Assembly (NCBI GenBank): GCA_008501785.1
Contig: QQUD01000162.1
Location: forward strand, 1 to 14,911
Direction: 5' to 3'
Source: Chloroflexota bacterium
GTDB lineage: Bacteria; Chloroflexota; Anaerolineae; Promineifilales; Promineifilaceae
Length of the DNA: 14,911 bases
Part shown: positions 6,740-13,144 of the stretch, piece after piece
Position numbering within the stretch: the stretch's first letter is position 1
Layout: each line of letters opens with the position of its first letter
Position numbers and translations under genes: made by a program
The notes under the pieces: model-generated
Told to the model about the DNA's origin: nothing
Database searches by the model: none
What the model saw: the letters and a program-made list of their open reading frames with translations, nothing else

Positions 6740-7434
6740 TTCTGGGTACTCACTAAAATCTTATCAGCAATTTTTAGATAAAAGTTTGCAATCGCAGAAA
6801 TGTCTCCGCGCTTTGAGCTTATATCTTTTGCCTGTTCAGCAAATTCAGCTAATTTACTTGCACATGTTGCAAGCTTATCGTGTGATGGTTGTCCTCGCAT
6901 AACAGCTTTTATGGCTTTGTGGGTCCAATGAACTGCGTGTTCAATCTGCTGTTCTTGGCGTTCTAAGGGGGCTTCTAACTCTGGCTCAAAGGCCACTGAC
7001 GCAACTGGTTGAAGCAACTCCAATGATTCATACAACAATTTCAGTTTGCCAAACCTGTCCAAGTTTTCAATATGCAAATGCTCGTCAACAGTCATGAAAT
7101 TTAGGTCAAGTTTGTGAAAAACTGATTCACCCTCAAATGTGATTCCCAATAAAAAGCCACCTGCTGGTTCAACTTGCGGCACAAAATTGCTGCGATGCAA
7201 AATTGGTTTGTAGGAAGATACCAGGCTCAACCACTGAGCTAACGTCAAGTTTTGGAATGTGATGACCAGTAAATCTAAATCAGACCAGCAATCCCAATCT
7301 CCTCTTGCAAATGAGCCAAATGCGAAAATTTTATGAATCACATCGTTTTGTGAAAATTGATAAACTATTTCTTTAAGTAGACTTTCTAATCGGTTTGCAT
7401 CAGGCTGCAACTGGCAATTGATTAAATTTAGCAT
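6721..7434 (-). CDS. Nucleotidyltransferase-domain protein with helical C-terminus
   Basis: A 237-residue protein with an N-terminal polymerase-beta-type nucleotidyltransferase domain. GSFARG at residues 40-45 and SDLDLLV at 51-57 give two metal-binding acidic residues (Asp52, Asp54), and Asp110 in KLDLNFM is a fitting third. The C-terminal 80 residues (about 150-230) look all-helical, like the HEPN or substrate-binding helical domains found with such enzymes. Possible roles are a toxin-antitoxin MNT-type nucleotidyltransferase or an antibiotic-modifying enzyme; I cannot choose between them. No separate HEPN partner gene is adjacent. The start at 7434 has no clear ribosome binding site, and an in-frame stop lies two codons upstream. 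The gene contains no ACGGCCGT copy and looks more AT-rich than its neighbours, which suggests recent acquisition. Confidence 0.8.
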   Translation of the reverse strand: MLNLINCQLQPDANRLESLLKEIVYQFSQNDVIHKIFAFGSFARGDWDCWSDLDLLVITFQNLTLAQWLSLVSSYKPILHRSNFVPQVEPAGGFLLGITFEGESVFHKLDLNFMTVDEHLHIENLDRFGKLKLLYESLELLQPVASVAFEPELEAPLERQEQQIEHAVHWTHKAIKAVMRGQPSHDKLATCASKLAEFAEQAKDISSKRGDISAIANFYLKIADKILVSTQNRDRHS

Positions 7435-7477
7435 GGTTTAGAATGAGACAAAGTGCTTTTACAGCTTTGCTCTAAGA

Positions 7478-7531
7478 GGGCGACCACAAGGGCCCACCCC
7501 TACGATTGGACCTCCTAGGGGCGGACCGCCC
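7478..7531. repeat. Pair of GC-rich hairpin units in an intergenic region
   Basis: GGGCGACCACAAGGGCCC begins at 7478 and runs into CACCCCTAC, an imperfect hairpin unit. A second unit, TAGGGGCGGACCGCCC, ends at 7531 and contains a perfect 5-bp stem (GGGCG/CGCCC) with a 3-base loop. On the minus strand the first reads GTAGGGGTGGGCCCTTGTG, so the two units share a TAGGGG-start design in opposite orientations. They look like degenerate copies of a dispersed intergenic hairpin repeat. Confidence 0.55.
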
Positions 7532-7571
7532 AGAAAACGTAAAGCTCGATAATTTAGTTTTGATCCGTATC

Positions 7572-8006
7572 TTAAATTTCAATCTTCAAGCGGGTTTCAC
7601 CAATAGCGATGATGTCTCCGGTGGTAATTACGGCCGTTTCCGTCAACACCACATCATTCAGGCGTGTACCATTGCGGCTGCCCAAATCCTCCACCCACCA
7701 CTGCCCGTCACGCCGCGTAATGAGCGTATGTTCACCCGAGGCATAGGTATCTTGCAGCACAATTGTGTTTGTTGAGGCACGTCCTAAGCTTGTTACCGGC
7801 ATCAGTGGGAAGCTCAATTCACCCATCGGCATTTCCCCATCAAGCGTCAATACACGCAAAACACCTTGTTGCCGTGACTGATACGCAATCGATTGCGCCG
7901 TAACCCGCATGTCCTGGTAAATGAGCCACGCAATCACCCCCAAAAACGCAATCAGTAGACCGGCACCCACTATTCGCAAAATGAGCAAAACAACTTCAAA
8001 ACTCAT
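7572..8006 (-). CDS. Membrane-anchored FHA domain protein
   Basis: A 144-residue protein with one N-terminal membrane helix (about residues 5-29) and a cytoplasmic forkhead-associated domain (about 70-142). The FHA core residues are LGR at 74-76, Ser90 and His93 in YASGEHTLI, and SRNGT at 110-114, matching the phosphothreonine-binding set, with ASGEH replacing the usual VSRRH. FHA proteins bind phosphothreonine peptides made by Ser/Thr kinases. The ATG directly follows the TGA of the upstream FHA gene, so the two are co-transcribed and translationally coupled. This order resembles the fhaA-fhaB pair of Actinobacteria, but the usual phosphatase, FtsW, PBP and PknB genes are absent here. An ACGGCCGT copy encodes ETAV at 123-126. 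Confidence 0.88.
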   Translation of the reverse strand: MSFEVVLLILRIVGAGLLIAFLGVIAWLIYQDMRVTAQSIAYQSRQQGVLRVLTLDGEMPMGELSFPLMPVTSLGRASTNTIVLQDTYASGEHTLITRRDGQWWVEDLGSRNGTRLNDVVLTETAVITTGDIIAIGETRLKIEI

Positions 8007-8849
8007 TCATTCAGCCCCGTCTGCCTGGGCATCAAGCCCCGTCTGCCTGGGCAATCCTGAAGGCTTAGGCATTATTTGCGTATCGGTAGATTCGTCATCT
8101 TCTGAACTTACAGGAGCGTGTGAATCAGTCCGACCTTCACCATAAATTAGTTTCATGTTACTAATGCCAATCACATCACCTGTTTGTAAAGCTTGTTCAG
8201 TCACTTTTTCGCCATTGACGTAGGTACGCCCCCGGTTACTGAGATCGTAGAGAATGAAACGGCCGTAACGCCACCGAATCTGCGCATGACGCCGGCTCAC
8301 CGTGGCCGCATCTAATACAATATCATTATCGACCCGTCGCCCAATTGAGATAAATGGCTTGTCAAGGGGGAGGTGTTTACGGCCGTTTACAATCAAATAT
8401 GCATCCACATCCAAAATCGCCTGTAGAATTTCCTCACCGCCCTGTTTGTTCAACTGGTGAATTTGCGTTGTATTCGCCGATTGTTCTTCGGGATGCACAG
8501 CCTGAATCCGTACCTCCTGTACTCCCAGTTCATCATCTACCGACAGTACAATGTCTGGACGCACTGGCAATACCAGCGAAGCCTCCCGCGCCATCTCTAG
8601 CACATATTGCGATAAATCATCAGCTAGAGAGGGATGCTGCGCCAAAATAGCATCAAAGTCAGCCGGGTTTAATTTTACCCAAAAACGAGTAGCAACCTTG
8701 CCTTCCTGCTGCGAGGCTTCAACAGCCTGAGCAAGTTGGGTTGCCACTTCCATTGGCTCTAAACGGCCACCAAACAAGCGCTTAAACGATCCTTCGACCA
8801 ATCGTCGCGCCATTGCTTCAAATCGTGAAAAAGATTTTGACTCCATCAT
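8007..8849 (-). CDS. DUF3662/FHA domain protein (FhaA-like)
   Basis: A 280-residue cytoplasmic protein. Residues 1-120 match the N-terminal DUF3662 domain of FhaA (SFSRFEAMARRLVEGSFKRLFGG, EVATQLAQAVE), and residues 148-236 form an FHA domain with IGRR at 169-172, SRRH at 185-188, SNRGRTYVNG at 204-213. FhaA in mycobacteria binds kinase-phosphorylated targets in cell-wall synthesis; a similar role here is inference. The start has no Shine-Dalgarno site, but a near-consensus promoter ends only 10 bases before the ATG, so the mRNA is probably leaderless or nearly so. Two ATG codons stand side by side. The last 16 codons carry a 22-bp duplication that is read in two frames. ACGGCCGT copies encode YGR (195-197) and NGR (155-157). 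Confidence 0.9.
   Translation of the reverse strand: MMESKSFSRFEAMARRLVEGSFKRLFGGRLEPMEVATQLAQAVEASQQEGKVATRFWVKLNPADFDAILAQHPSLADDLSQYVLEMAREASLVLPVRPDIVLSVDDELGVQEVRIQAVHPEEQSANTTQIHQLNKQGGEEILQAILDVDAYLIVNGRKHLPLDKPFISIGRRVDNDIVLDAATVSRRHAQIRWRYGRFILYDLSNRGRTYVNGEKVTEQALQTGDVIGISNMKLIYGEGRTDSHAPVSSEDDESTDTQIMPKPSGLPRQTGLDAQADGAE
8013..8053. repeat. 22-bp-period tandem duplication at the 3' end of the FhaA-like gene
   Basis: AGCCCCGTCTGCCTGGGCA occurs at 8013-8031 and exactly again at 8035-8053. The 22-bp period is not a multiple of three, so the copies encode different residues (LPRQTG, then AQADGA). Removing one unit would bring the stop to the TGA inside the next gene's ATGAGT, the usual 4-base ATGA overlap. 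Confidence 0.9.
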
Positions 8850-8859
8850 TAAGTTTGTG

Positions 8860-8888
8860 ATTATAAGTTCGGGCTAAACAGTCGTCAA
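8860..8888 (-). promoter_or_regulatory. Near-consensus promoter of the FHA operon (leaderless)
   Basis: On the minus strand TTGACG (plus 8883-8888), a 17-base spacer and TATAAT (plus 8860-8865) form a near-perfect sigma70-type promoter. Only 10 bases separate the -10 from the ATG at 8849, so the start of transcription falls at most a few bases before it. Confidence 0.75.
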
Positions 8889-8894
8889 TCTTAA

Positions 8895-8922
8895 TTGCTT
8901 AGTCATAGGCATTCGGTATACT
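8895..8922 (+). promoter_or_regulatory. Candidate selD promoter, divergent from the FHA promoter
   Basis: TTGCTT at 8895-8900 and TATACT at 8917-8922 are 16 bases apart. Their -35 element is 6 bases from the -35 of the FHA promoter on the other strand, so the two promoters stand back to back. A second possible pair is TTGCCG at 8922-8927 with TAAAAA at 8944-8949. Confidence 0.45.
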
Positions 8923-8974
8923 TGCCGTATTGTAAACATTAAATAAAAAACAGTAAACAAAAAACGGAGAACAG

Positions 8975-10015
8975 ATGACGATAGCCAAACAAATTCGTCT
9001 TACATCATACGCATCTTGCGCGGGTTGAGCGTCAAAACTAGGTCCGGCGGACCTGGCGCACGTATTACAACCGTTAAAAGAAACGTTTAAACCAGAAGAC
9101 TTTCCGAATCTATTGGTTGGTTTAACCAAAGCAGATGATGCGGCCGTTTACCAACTCAATGACCAGCAGGCCATCATCAATACCACCGACTTCTTCCCGC
9201 CTGTGGTCGATGATCCCTATGATTTTGGGGCGATTGCGGCGGCTAATGCGATGTCTGACATTTACGCGATGGGTGGCAAGGTGTTGTTTGCCATCAATCT
9301 AGTTGCATGGCCCGATAATATCGACAGAGACATCCTGCGCGAAGTGCTGCGCGGTGGTGCAGAAAAAGTAGCTGAAGCTGGGGGCGTCATTGCCGGTGGG
9401 CACAGCGTCAATGACAAAGAACCAAAATATGGGCTGGCTGTTACAGGCGTAATGGATCCGGCACAAGTAAAAGCCAAAGGGGGCGCACAACCAGGTGACG
9501 TGCTGCTGCTTACCAAACCGCTTGGCGTTGGCGTGGTGACAACGGCTTTGAAGCAGGGCATTACAAAGGCGGAAGATGTGGAAACGGCCGTTTTCTCCAT
9601 GAAACAACTCAACAAAACAGCCGCTGCAGCCTCGCAATTGGCACACGCCAACGGCATGACAGACATCACCGGCTTTGGCTTGCTCGGCCATGCGCAAGAA
9701 ATGGCCAGTCAGGGCAATGTCGATTTCCATTTCGAAGCTGAAAAGCTACCCTGGCTACCCGGAGCGCACGACTATGGACAAGCTGGCGCATTCCCTGGCG
9801 GCATGGGACGCAATATGGAACATTTCCGCCCCCACGTCACATTTGCAAATAGCATCGATCAACTGACTCAAGATTTGCTCTGGACCCCAGAAACATCTGG
9901 GGGCTTGTTTGTAGCCGTCCCACCAGAGCAAGTTGAAACGTATCAGCAGCATTGTGAAACGGCCGTAATCGTCGGCACTGTCAAAACCGGCAGCGGCCAC
10001 ATTTTTGTTAATTAG
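8975..10015 (+). CDS. selD: Selenide, water dikinase with in-frame TGA read as selenocysteine
   Basis: SelD makes selenophosphate from selenide and ATP, the selenium donor for selenocysteine and selenouridine synthesis. The ATG at 8975 has GGAG at 8966-8969. Codon 18, TGA at 9026-9028, sits exactly where SelD carries its catalytic Cys or Sec: LTSYASCAG-U-ASKLGP, with Cys15 three residues before and the conserved Lys21 three after. The frame stays open to 10015, giving 346 residues, close to the 347 of the E. coli enzyme. Downstream motifs fit the family: DDAAVY (54-59), TTDFFPPVVDDPYDFG, NAMSDIYAMGG, GGHS, TDITGFGLLGHAQEMA and ETSGGL. Starting after the TGA would remove the catalytic N-terminus. 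A SECIS-like hairpin follows the TGA. A pseudogene is the other reading, but the rest is intact. ACGGCCGT copies at 9584 and 9959 encode Thr-Ala-Val. Confidence 0.92.
9026..9056 (+). promoter_or_regulatory. UGA codon with bacterial SECIS-like hairpin
   Basis: After the TGA at 9026-9028, CTAGGTCC (9038-9045) pairs with GGACCTGG (9049-9056) through seven Watson-Crick pairs and one G-U pair, leaving a 3-base loop GGC. The loop starts 17 bases after the TGA and its first two bases are G. Both agree with the published bacterial SECIS pattern (loop 16-37 bases after UGA, a G in the first two loop positions). It would recruit SelB with charged tRNA-Sec. Confidence 0.8.
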
Positions 10016-10022
10016 TTTATTC

Positions 10023-10084
10023 GTATATTGGTATATTCGTATATTTGTAGAGCAATTTACAAATATACGAATATACCAATATAC
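10023..10084. repeat. 27-bp perfect AT-rich inverted repeat with 8-base loop
   Basis: The arm at 10023-10049 is the exact reverse complement of the arm at 10058-10084, with loop GAGCAATT. Each arm is itself an 8-base tandem array (TATATTGG, TATATTCG, TATATTTG). It begins 8 bases after the selD stop and ends 15 bases before the ATG of the next gene. It could terminate selD transcription, limit read-through to the downstream gene, or be a mobile repeat. A reading frame through it (from 10028) is an artefact of the repeat. Confidence 0.9.
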
Positions 10085-10099
10085 CAACTCCCAAACCCT

Positions 10100-11824
10100 A
10101 TGGACCGAACCGTACCAAGCTCAGGCAACGAAGAAATTAATCTCTATTTACGCACGTACTACTCCCTCTTGCGTAGCACCCGAGAAGTGCAAATAAAAAC
10201 ACTGGTTGAAGCTCATAAAAGCATGAATTCAGCCCTCCATGTTGATGCAGATGAAGACAAACCAGATATGGCAGCCTTCACCTACGCCATTTTGCGCATA
10301 CCTGATTGTCTCGATCAGCTGCGACTTGTTCTCATGGGCCAATCTGATTTTGTGTTTGCTCAACATGGATTTCCAGATATCGAAACGTGGACCCGCGTCA
10401 GTGCGCCGGGGAGACGCCGTCGCAGCTATTTTGATGGTGAAGATCGATTGGCTGTTTATATCGCCAGTCGTTCCGACATTGACGACATCGTCCCTATTTT
10501 AACGGCCTATCAAATCGAGCGGAGTAAATTGCGCCGCTTCTTGAATCATCCAAATGCCATCAAACTGCTCGAGCAAATTCAACAAGCTGGTGGCATTCCT
10601 TCTGGAAACAAATTGGCGAGATTGGGACACATGACCGATGTTCCAGCAGAAGATTTGCAGCGGCTGGCGAAAATTTGGAAAGAAGAAACGGCCGTTAAAC
10701 TCCTCCGCATCATTCATGAACGGCAAGAAATCGCCATTCGCTCTCTAGCTGGTTCATTAGCCGACTACAAACGGGCCACCCGTCGCTGGTGGATAAACGT
10801 AACGCGTAAAAACCCCGACATTTCATTTGAAGATAGACCCATCTACTTTATCTCATCAAACACACACAGCATGACGAACCTGGTAAGCGGATTCGCACTG
10901 CTTCGAGAAGATGACTTACATCAATTCATCCACGAAAATGGCGACGAAGATTTAAATCAAGAATATAACGCCATTTTAAAGGACAATGTACCCAGCAGCC
11001 GCGAAAACTTTTTGTATTATGCGTTGAAAAAGTTAGAACAACAGCAACCAGATATCCGAACAACGCGCTTACAGCATGAACAAGAGTTAGGCATCACACG
11101 AGTCCCAAGTGAACATGCTTTTGATGTTCAAGTGCAAATTGTAGATTTGAAGCAGCTGCGGTCTGAATGTTTGGATCCGAGGCTGCGGTTGCCGGGAATT
11201 GATACATTACGCCAAAGCGATGCTTTAATTGTAAATGTGGATTATCCATTAGGCATGGCTGCGTATCAAGTACTAACAGAAGTGGCGCGGAACAGTGCGG
11301 AATTGCGTGGCATTTACATCATGGGCAAAGCGGCGACGTTAAACGGCCGTATTGGTGACGTCATGATTCCCAGTGTAGTTCACGACGAACATTCCCTCAA
11401 CACCTACCTCTTCAACAATTGCTTTACGGCAGATGATGTGGCCCCCTACCTTGTTTACGGCACGGTGATGGACAATCAAAAAGCAATTTCGGTTCCCGGC
11501 ACCTTTTTGCAAAACGAAGGCTACATGTCCGTTTTTTACAAAGAAGGGTACACCGACATGGAAATGGAAGCTGGCCCATATTTGAGCGGCATCTATGAAA
11601 TGGCCCGACCCAAGCGACACCCACACAACGAAATTGTGAATTTACACAATGTCCCATTCCCTCTCGGCATCTTACACTACGCTTCAGATACACCATTTAG
11701 CAAGGGGAAAAATTTAGGCTCACAAAATTTGTCGTACTTTGGCATGGACCCAACTTATGCTACGATGACGGCAATTTTGAGAGCGATCATCAACACTGAG
11801 CTGCAAAAGGTAGCATCAAAATAG
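10100..11824 (+). CDS. Uncharacterised protein with nucleoside-phosphorylase-like C-terminus
   Basis: A 574-residue cytoplasmic protein counted from the ATG at 10100, the first ATG after the hairpin; no clear ribosome binding site is visible. The N-terminal 240 residues are mostly helical and charged, and I do not recognise them. Residues 250-565 resemble the nucleoside phosphorylase/nucleosidase superfamily in motif order: YIMGKAATLNGRIGDVMIP at 406-424 (the glycine-rich loop and the GDV-I strand), GYTDMEMEAGPYL at 483-495 (the catalytic M-E-x-E region) and HYASDTP at 526-532 (the catalytic Ser-Asp). This is my inference from pattern, not an alignment. The distances between motifs are larger than in the E. 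coli 5'-methylthioadenosine nucleosidase. The gene follows selD by 84 bases on the same strand, and pepQ-like gene follows it. ACGGCCGT copies encode TAV (197-199) and NGR (415-417). Confidence 0.75.
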   Translation: MDRTVPSSGNEEINLYLRTYYSLLRSTREVQIKTLVEAHKSMNSALHVDADEDKPDMAAFTYAILRIPDCLDQLRLVLMGQSDFVFAQHGFPDIETWTRVSAPGRRRRSYFDGEDRLAVYIASRSDIDDIVPILTAYQIERSKLRRFLNHPNAIKLLEQIQQAGGIPSGNKLARLGHMTDVPAEDLQRLAKIWKEETAVKLLRIIHERQEIAIRSLAGSLADYKRATRRWWINVTRKNPDISFEDRPIYFISSNTHSMTNLVSGFALLREDDLHQFIHENGDEDLNQEYNAILKDNVPSSRENFLYYALKKLEQQQPDIRTTRLQHEQELGITRVPSEHAFDVQVQIVDLKQLRSECLDPRLRLPGIDTLRQSDALIVNVDYPLGMAAYQVLTEVARNSAELRGIYIMGKAATLNGRIGDVMIPSVVHDEHSLNTYLFNNCFTADDVAPYLVYGTVMDNQKAISVPGTFLQNEGYMSVFYKEGYTDMEMEAGPYLSGIYEMARPKRHPHNEIVNLHNVPFPLGILHYASDTPFSKGKNLGSQNLSYFGMDPTYATMTAILRAIINTELQKVASK

Positions 11825-11834
11825 CTGGCTAATC

Positions 11835-11851
11835 TAGGTGCGTCGCACCTA
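11835..11851. repeat. Short palindromic hairpin between two genes
   Basis: TAGGTGCG and CGCACCTA flank a single T. As RNA this forms a 7-bp stem with a 3-base loop. It sits in the 41-base gap before the Xaa-Pro peptidase. No T-run follows, so a role in processing or partial termination is possible but not shown. Confidence 0.6.
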
Positions 11852-11865
11852 ACAAACCAAAACAT

Positions 11866-12963
11866 ATGCCAAACAAACAACAAGTTTTACAAGAACGGTT
11901 AACGGCCGTTCAAACCCACCTCTCCAACTGGCAAGTCGATGCACTCCTCATTGCCAGTGCCACAAATCGACGCTGGCTGAGTGGCTTTACCGGCTCAAAT
12001 GCGCAACTCCTTGTCACACCAGACCAGGCCACCATTGCAACTGATTCACGCTATTACCAGCAGGCAACAGCACAAGCACCACTGTTTACGCTGTTCAAAC
12101 ATGAGCGCACGGAAAAGGAAACGGCCGTTTTCCTCCACCAAGCCAACGCTCAAAAAATCGGCCTCGAAGCCAACCACACCACGCTAGAAGAAGCGAAAAA
12201 GCTAGAAAAAGCTGCACCATCGGTCGAATGGGTTCATTTAAACGAGACAGTAGAACCATACCGACGCATCAAAGCAATAGCCGAGGTTGAAGCAATTCAG
12301 GCGGCAGCAGCCATCACCGATCAAGCCATGTCCTTGGTAAACGAAATCACGCATCCAGGCATGTCTGAAAAGGCTCTGGCATGGGAACTAGAAAAGGCAA
12401 TGCGCGAAGCAGGAGCCGACAGCATGGCCTTCCCCATCATCGTTGCATCAGGTGCAAATGCATCTTCTCCGCATCACATGACTGGAGATCGCCAATTGCA
12501 ACCGGGGGACGCGATTATTATCGACATGGGCGCACAGCTAAACGGCTATCGCAGCGACATGACGCGCACGTTTTTCCTGGGGAATGCACCAACTTCGCAG
12601 TTTATAGAGGTTTATGAATTGGTGTTGGCGGCGCAAACGGCCGTTCTCACTCAAACCCGCCCCGGCATGAAAAACAAAGAAATCGACAGCATTGCCCGCA
12701 ACCTCATTGGCAATGCTGGACATCGCGAACATTTCGGACATGGCCTCGGTCACGGCGTCGGCCTCGACATCCACGAAGACCCATTTTTATCACCTCGTTC
12801 GCACGAAAGTGAAACCATTTCAGCAGGCATGACACTCACCGTTGAACCCGGCGTCTACATCCCCGGTTGGGGTGGCGTCCGCATCGAAGACCTAACCATC
12901 ATCACCAACGAAGGGTTAGAATCACTCAGCCACTGCCCTAAAAACCCAATTATTCCCATCTAA
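11866..12963 (+). CDS. Xaa-Pro peptidase (M24 family aminopeptidase)
   Basis: A 365-residue cytoplasmic metallopeptidase that removes or cleaves residues N-terminal to proline. The N-terminal creatinase-like domain covers about residues 1-135 (LLIASATNRRWLSGFTGSNA). The catalytic pita-bread domain follows, with the five metal ligands in order: Asp220 (IIIDMG), Asp231 (YRSDMTRTF), His296 (HGLGHGVG), Glu327 (TVEPGVY) and Glu341 (RIEDL), plus His203/204 in the substrate site. The length and layout fit YpdF/PepQ-type enzymes of about 360 residues. The ATG at 11866 has no strong ribosome binding site; it follows the previous gene by 41 bases. Three ACGGCCGT copies, at 11902, 12121 and 12637, all encode Thr-Ala-Val in surface regions. 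Whether it prefers aminopeptidase or dipeptidase substrates cannot be read here. Confidence 0.93.
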   Translation: MPNKQQVLQERLTAVQTHLSNWQVDALLIASATNRRWLSGFTGSNAQLLVTPDQATIATDSRYYQQATAQAPLFTLFKHERTEKETAVFLHQANAQKIGLEANHTTLEEAKKLEKAAPSVEWVHLNETVEPYRRIKAIAEVEAIQAAAAITDQAMSLVNEITHPGMSEKALAWELEKAMREAGADSMAFPIIVASGANASSPHHMTGDRQLQPGDAIIIDMGAQLNGYRSDMTRTFFLGNAPTSQFIEVYELVLAAQTAVLTQTRPGMKNKEIDSIARNLIGNAGHREHFGHGLGHGVGLDIHEDPFLSPRSHESETISAGMTLTVEPGVYIPGWGGVRIEDLTIITNEGLESLSHCPKNPIIPI

Positions 12964-13133
12964 CCCCATCATTCCGAGTAACCTATGCTGGGAAGACCCA
13001 GCACAGAATGGGGAAGAAACTTGTCATGCAATTGTCATGCCGAAGTCCTCTGAGGCATCTTGCTTTGAGGCGGGGAAATAATCATAGACACGAAGCAAGA
13101 TTTCTCACTTCGAAGACTCCGTTCGAAATGACA
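12964..13133. repeat. Dispersed REP-like intergenic element with two hairpins
   Basis: The first part has an outer CCCCAT (12964-12969)/ATGGGG (13008-13013) pairing and an inner perfect hairpin, TGCTGGG-AAGA-CCCAGCA, at 12986-13003. The second part runs from TGTCATGC (present twice, from 13022) to ATGACA at 13128-13133. Its core is ATCTTGCTT at 13057-13065 paired with AAGCAAGAT at 13093-13101. Outer TGTCAT/ATGACA ends and an inner ATCTTGCTT resemble a repeat type I have seen in many bacterial genomes (from memory). It probably terminates the peptidase transcript. Confidence 0.6.
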
Positions 13134-13144
13134 TGAAGGCGAAC

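Noticed and set aside
6660..6740. GATCAC repeats as a CRISPR array
   Set aside because: The unit is 6 bp with no spacers and no cas genes nearby; it is a microsatellite.
9026..9028. TGA as a nonsense mutation making selD a pseudogene
   Set aside because: It falls exactly at the catalytic Cys/Sec position, the frame is intact on both sides, and a SECIS-like hairpin follows at the right distance.
9262..9730. Two long minus-strand reading frames opposite selD
   Set aside because: They mirror the codon pattern of selD, which has full family support; neither has recognisable motifs.
10028..10099. N-terminal extension of the 574-residue protein
   Set aside because: It is a translation of the AT-rich inverted repeat and has no ribosome binding site.
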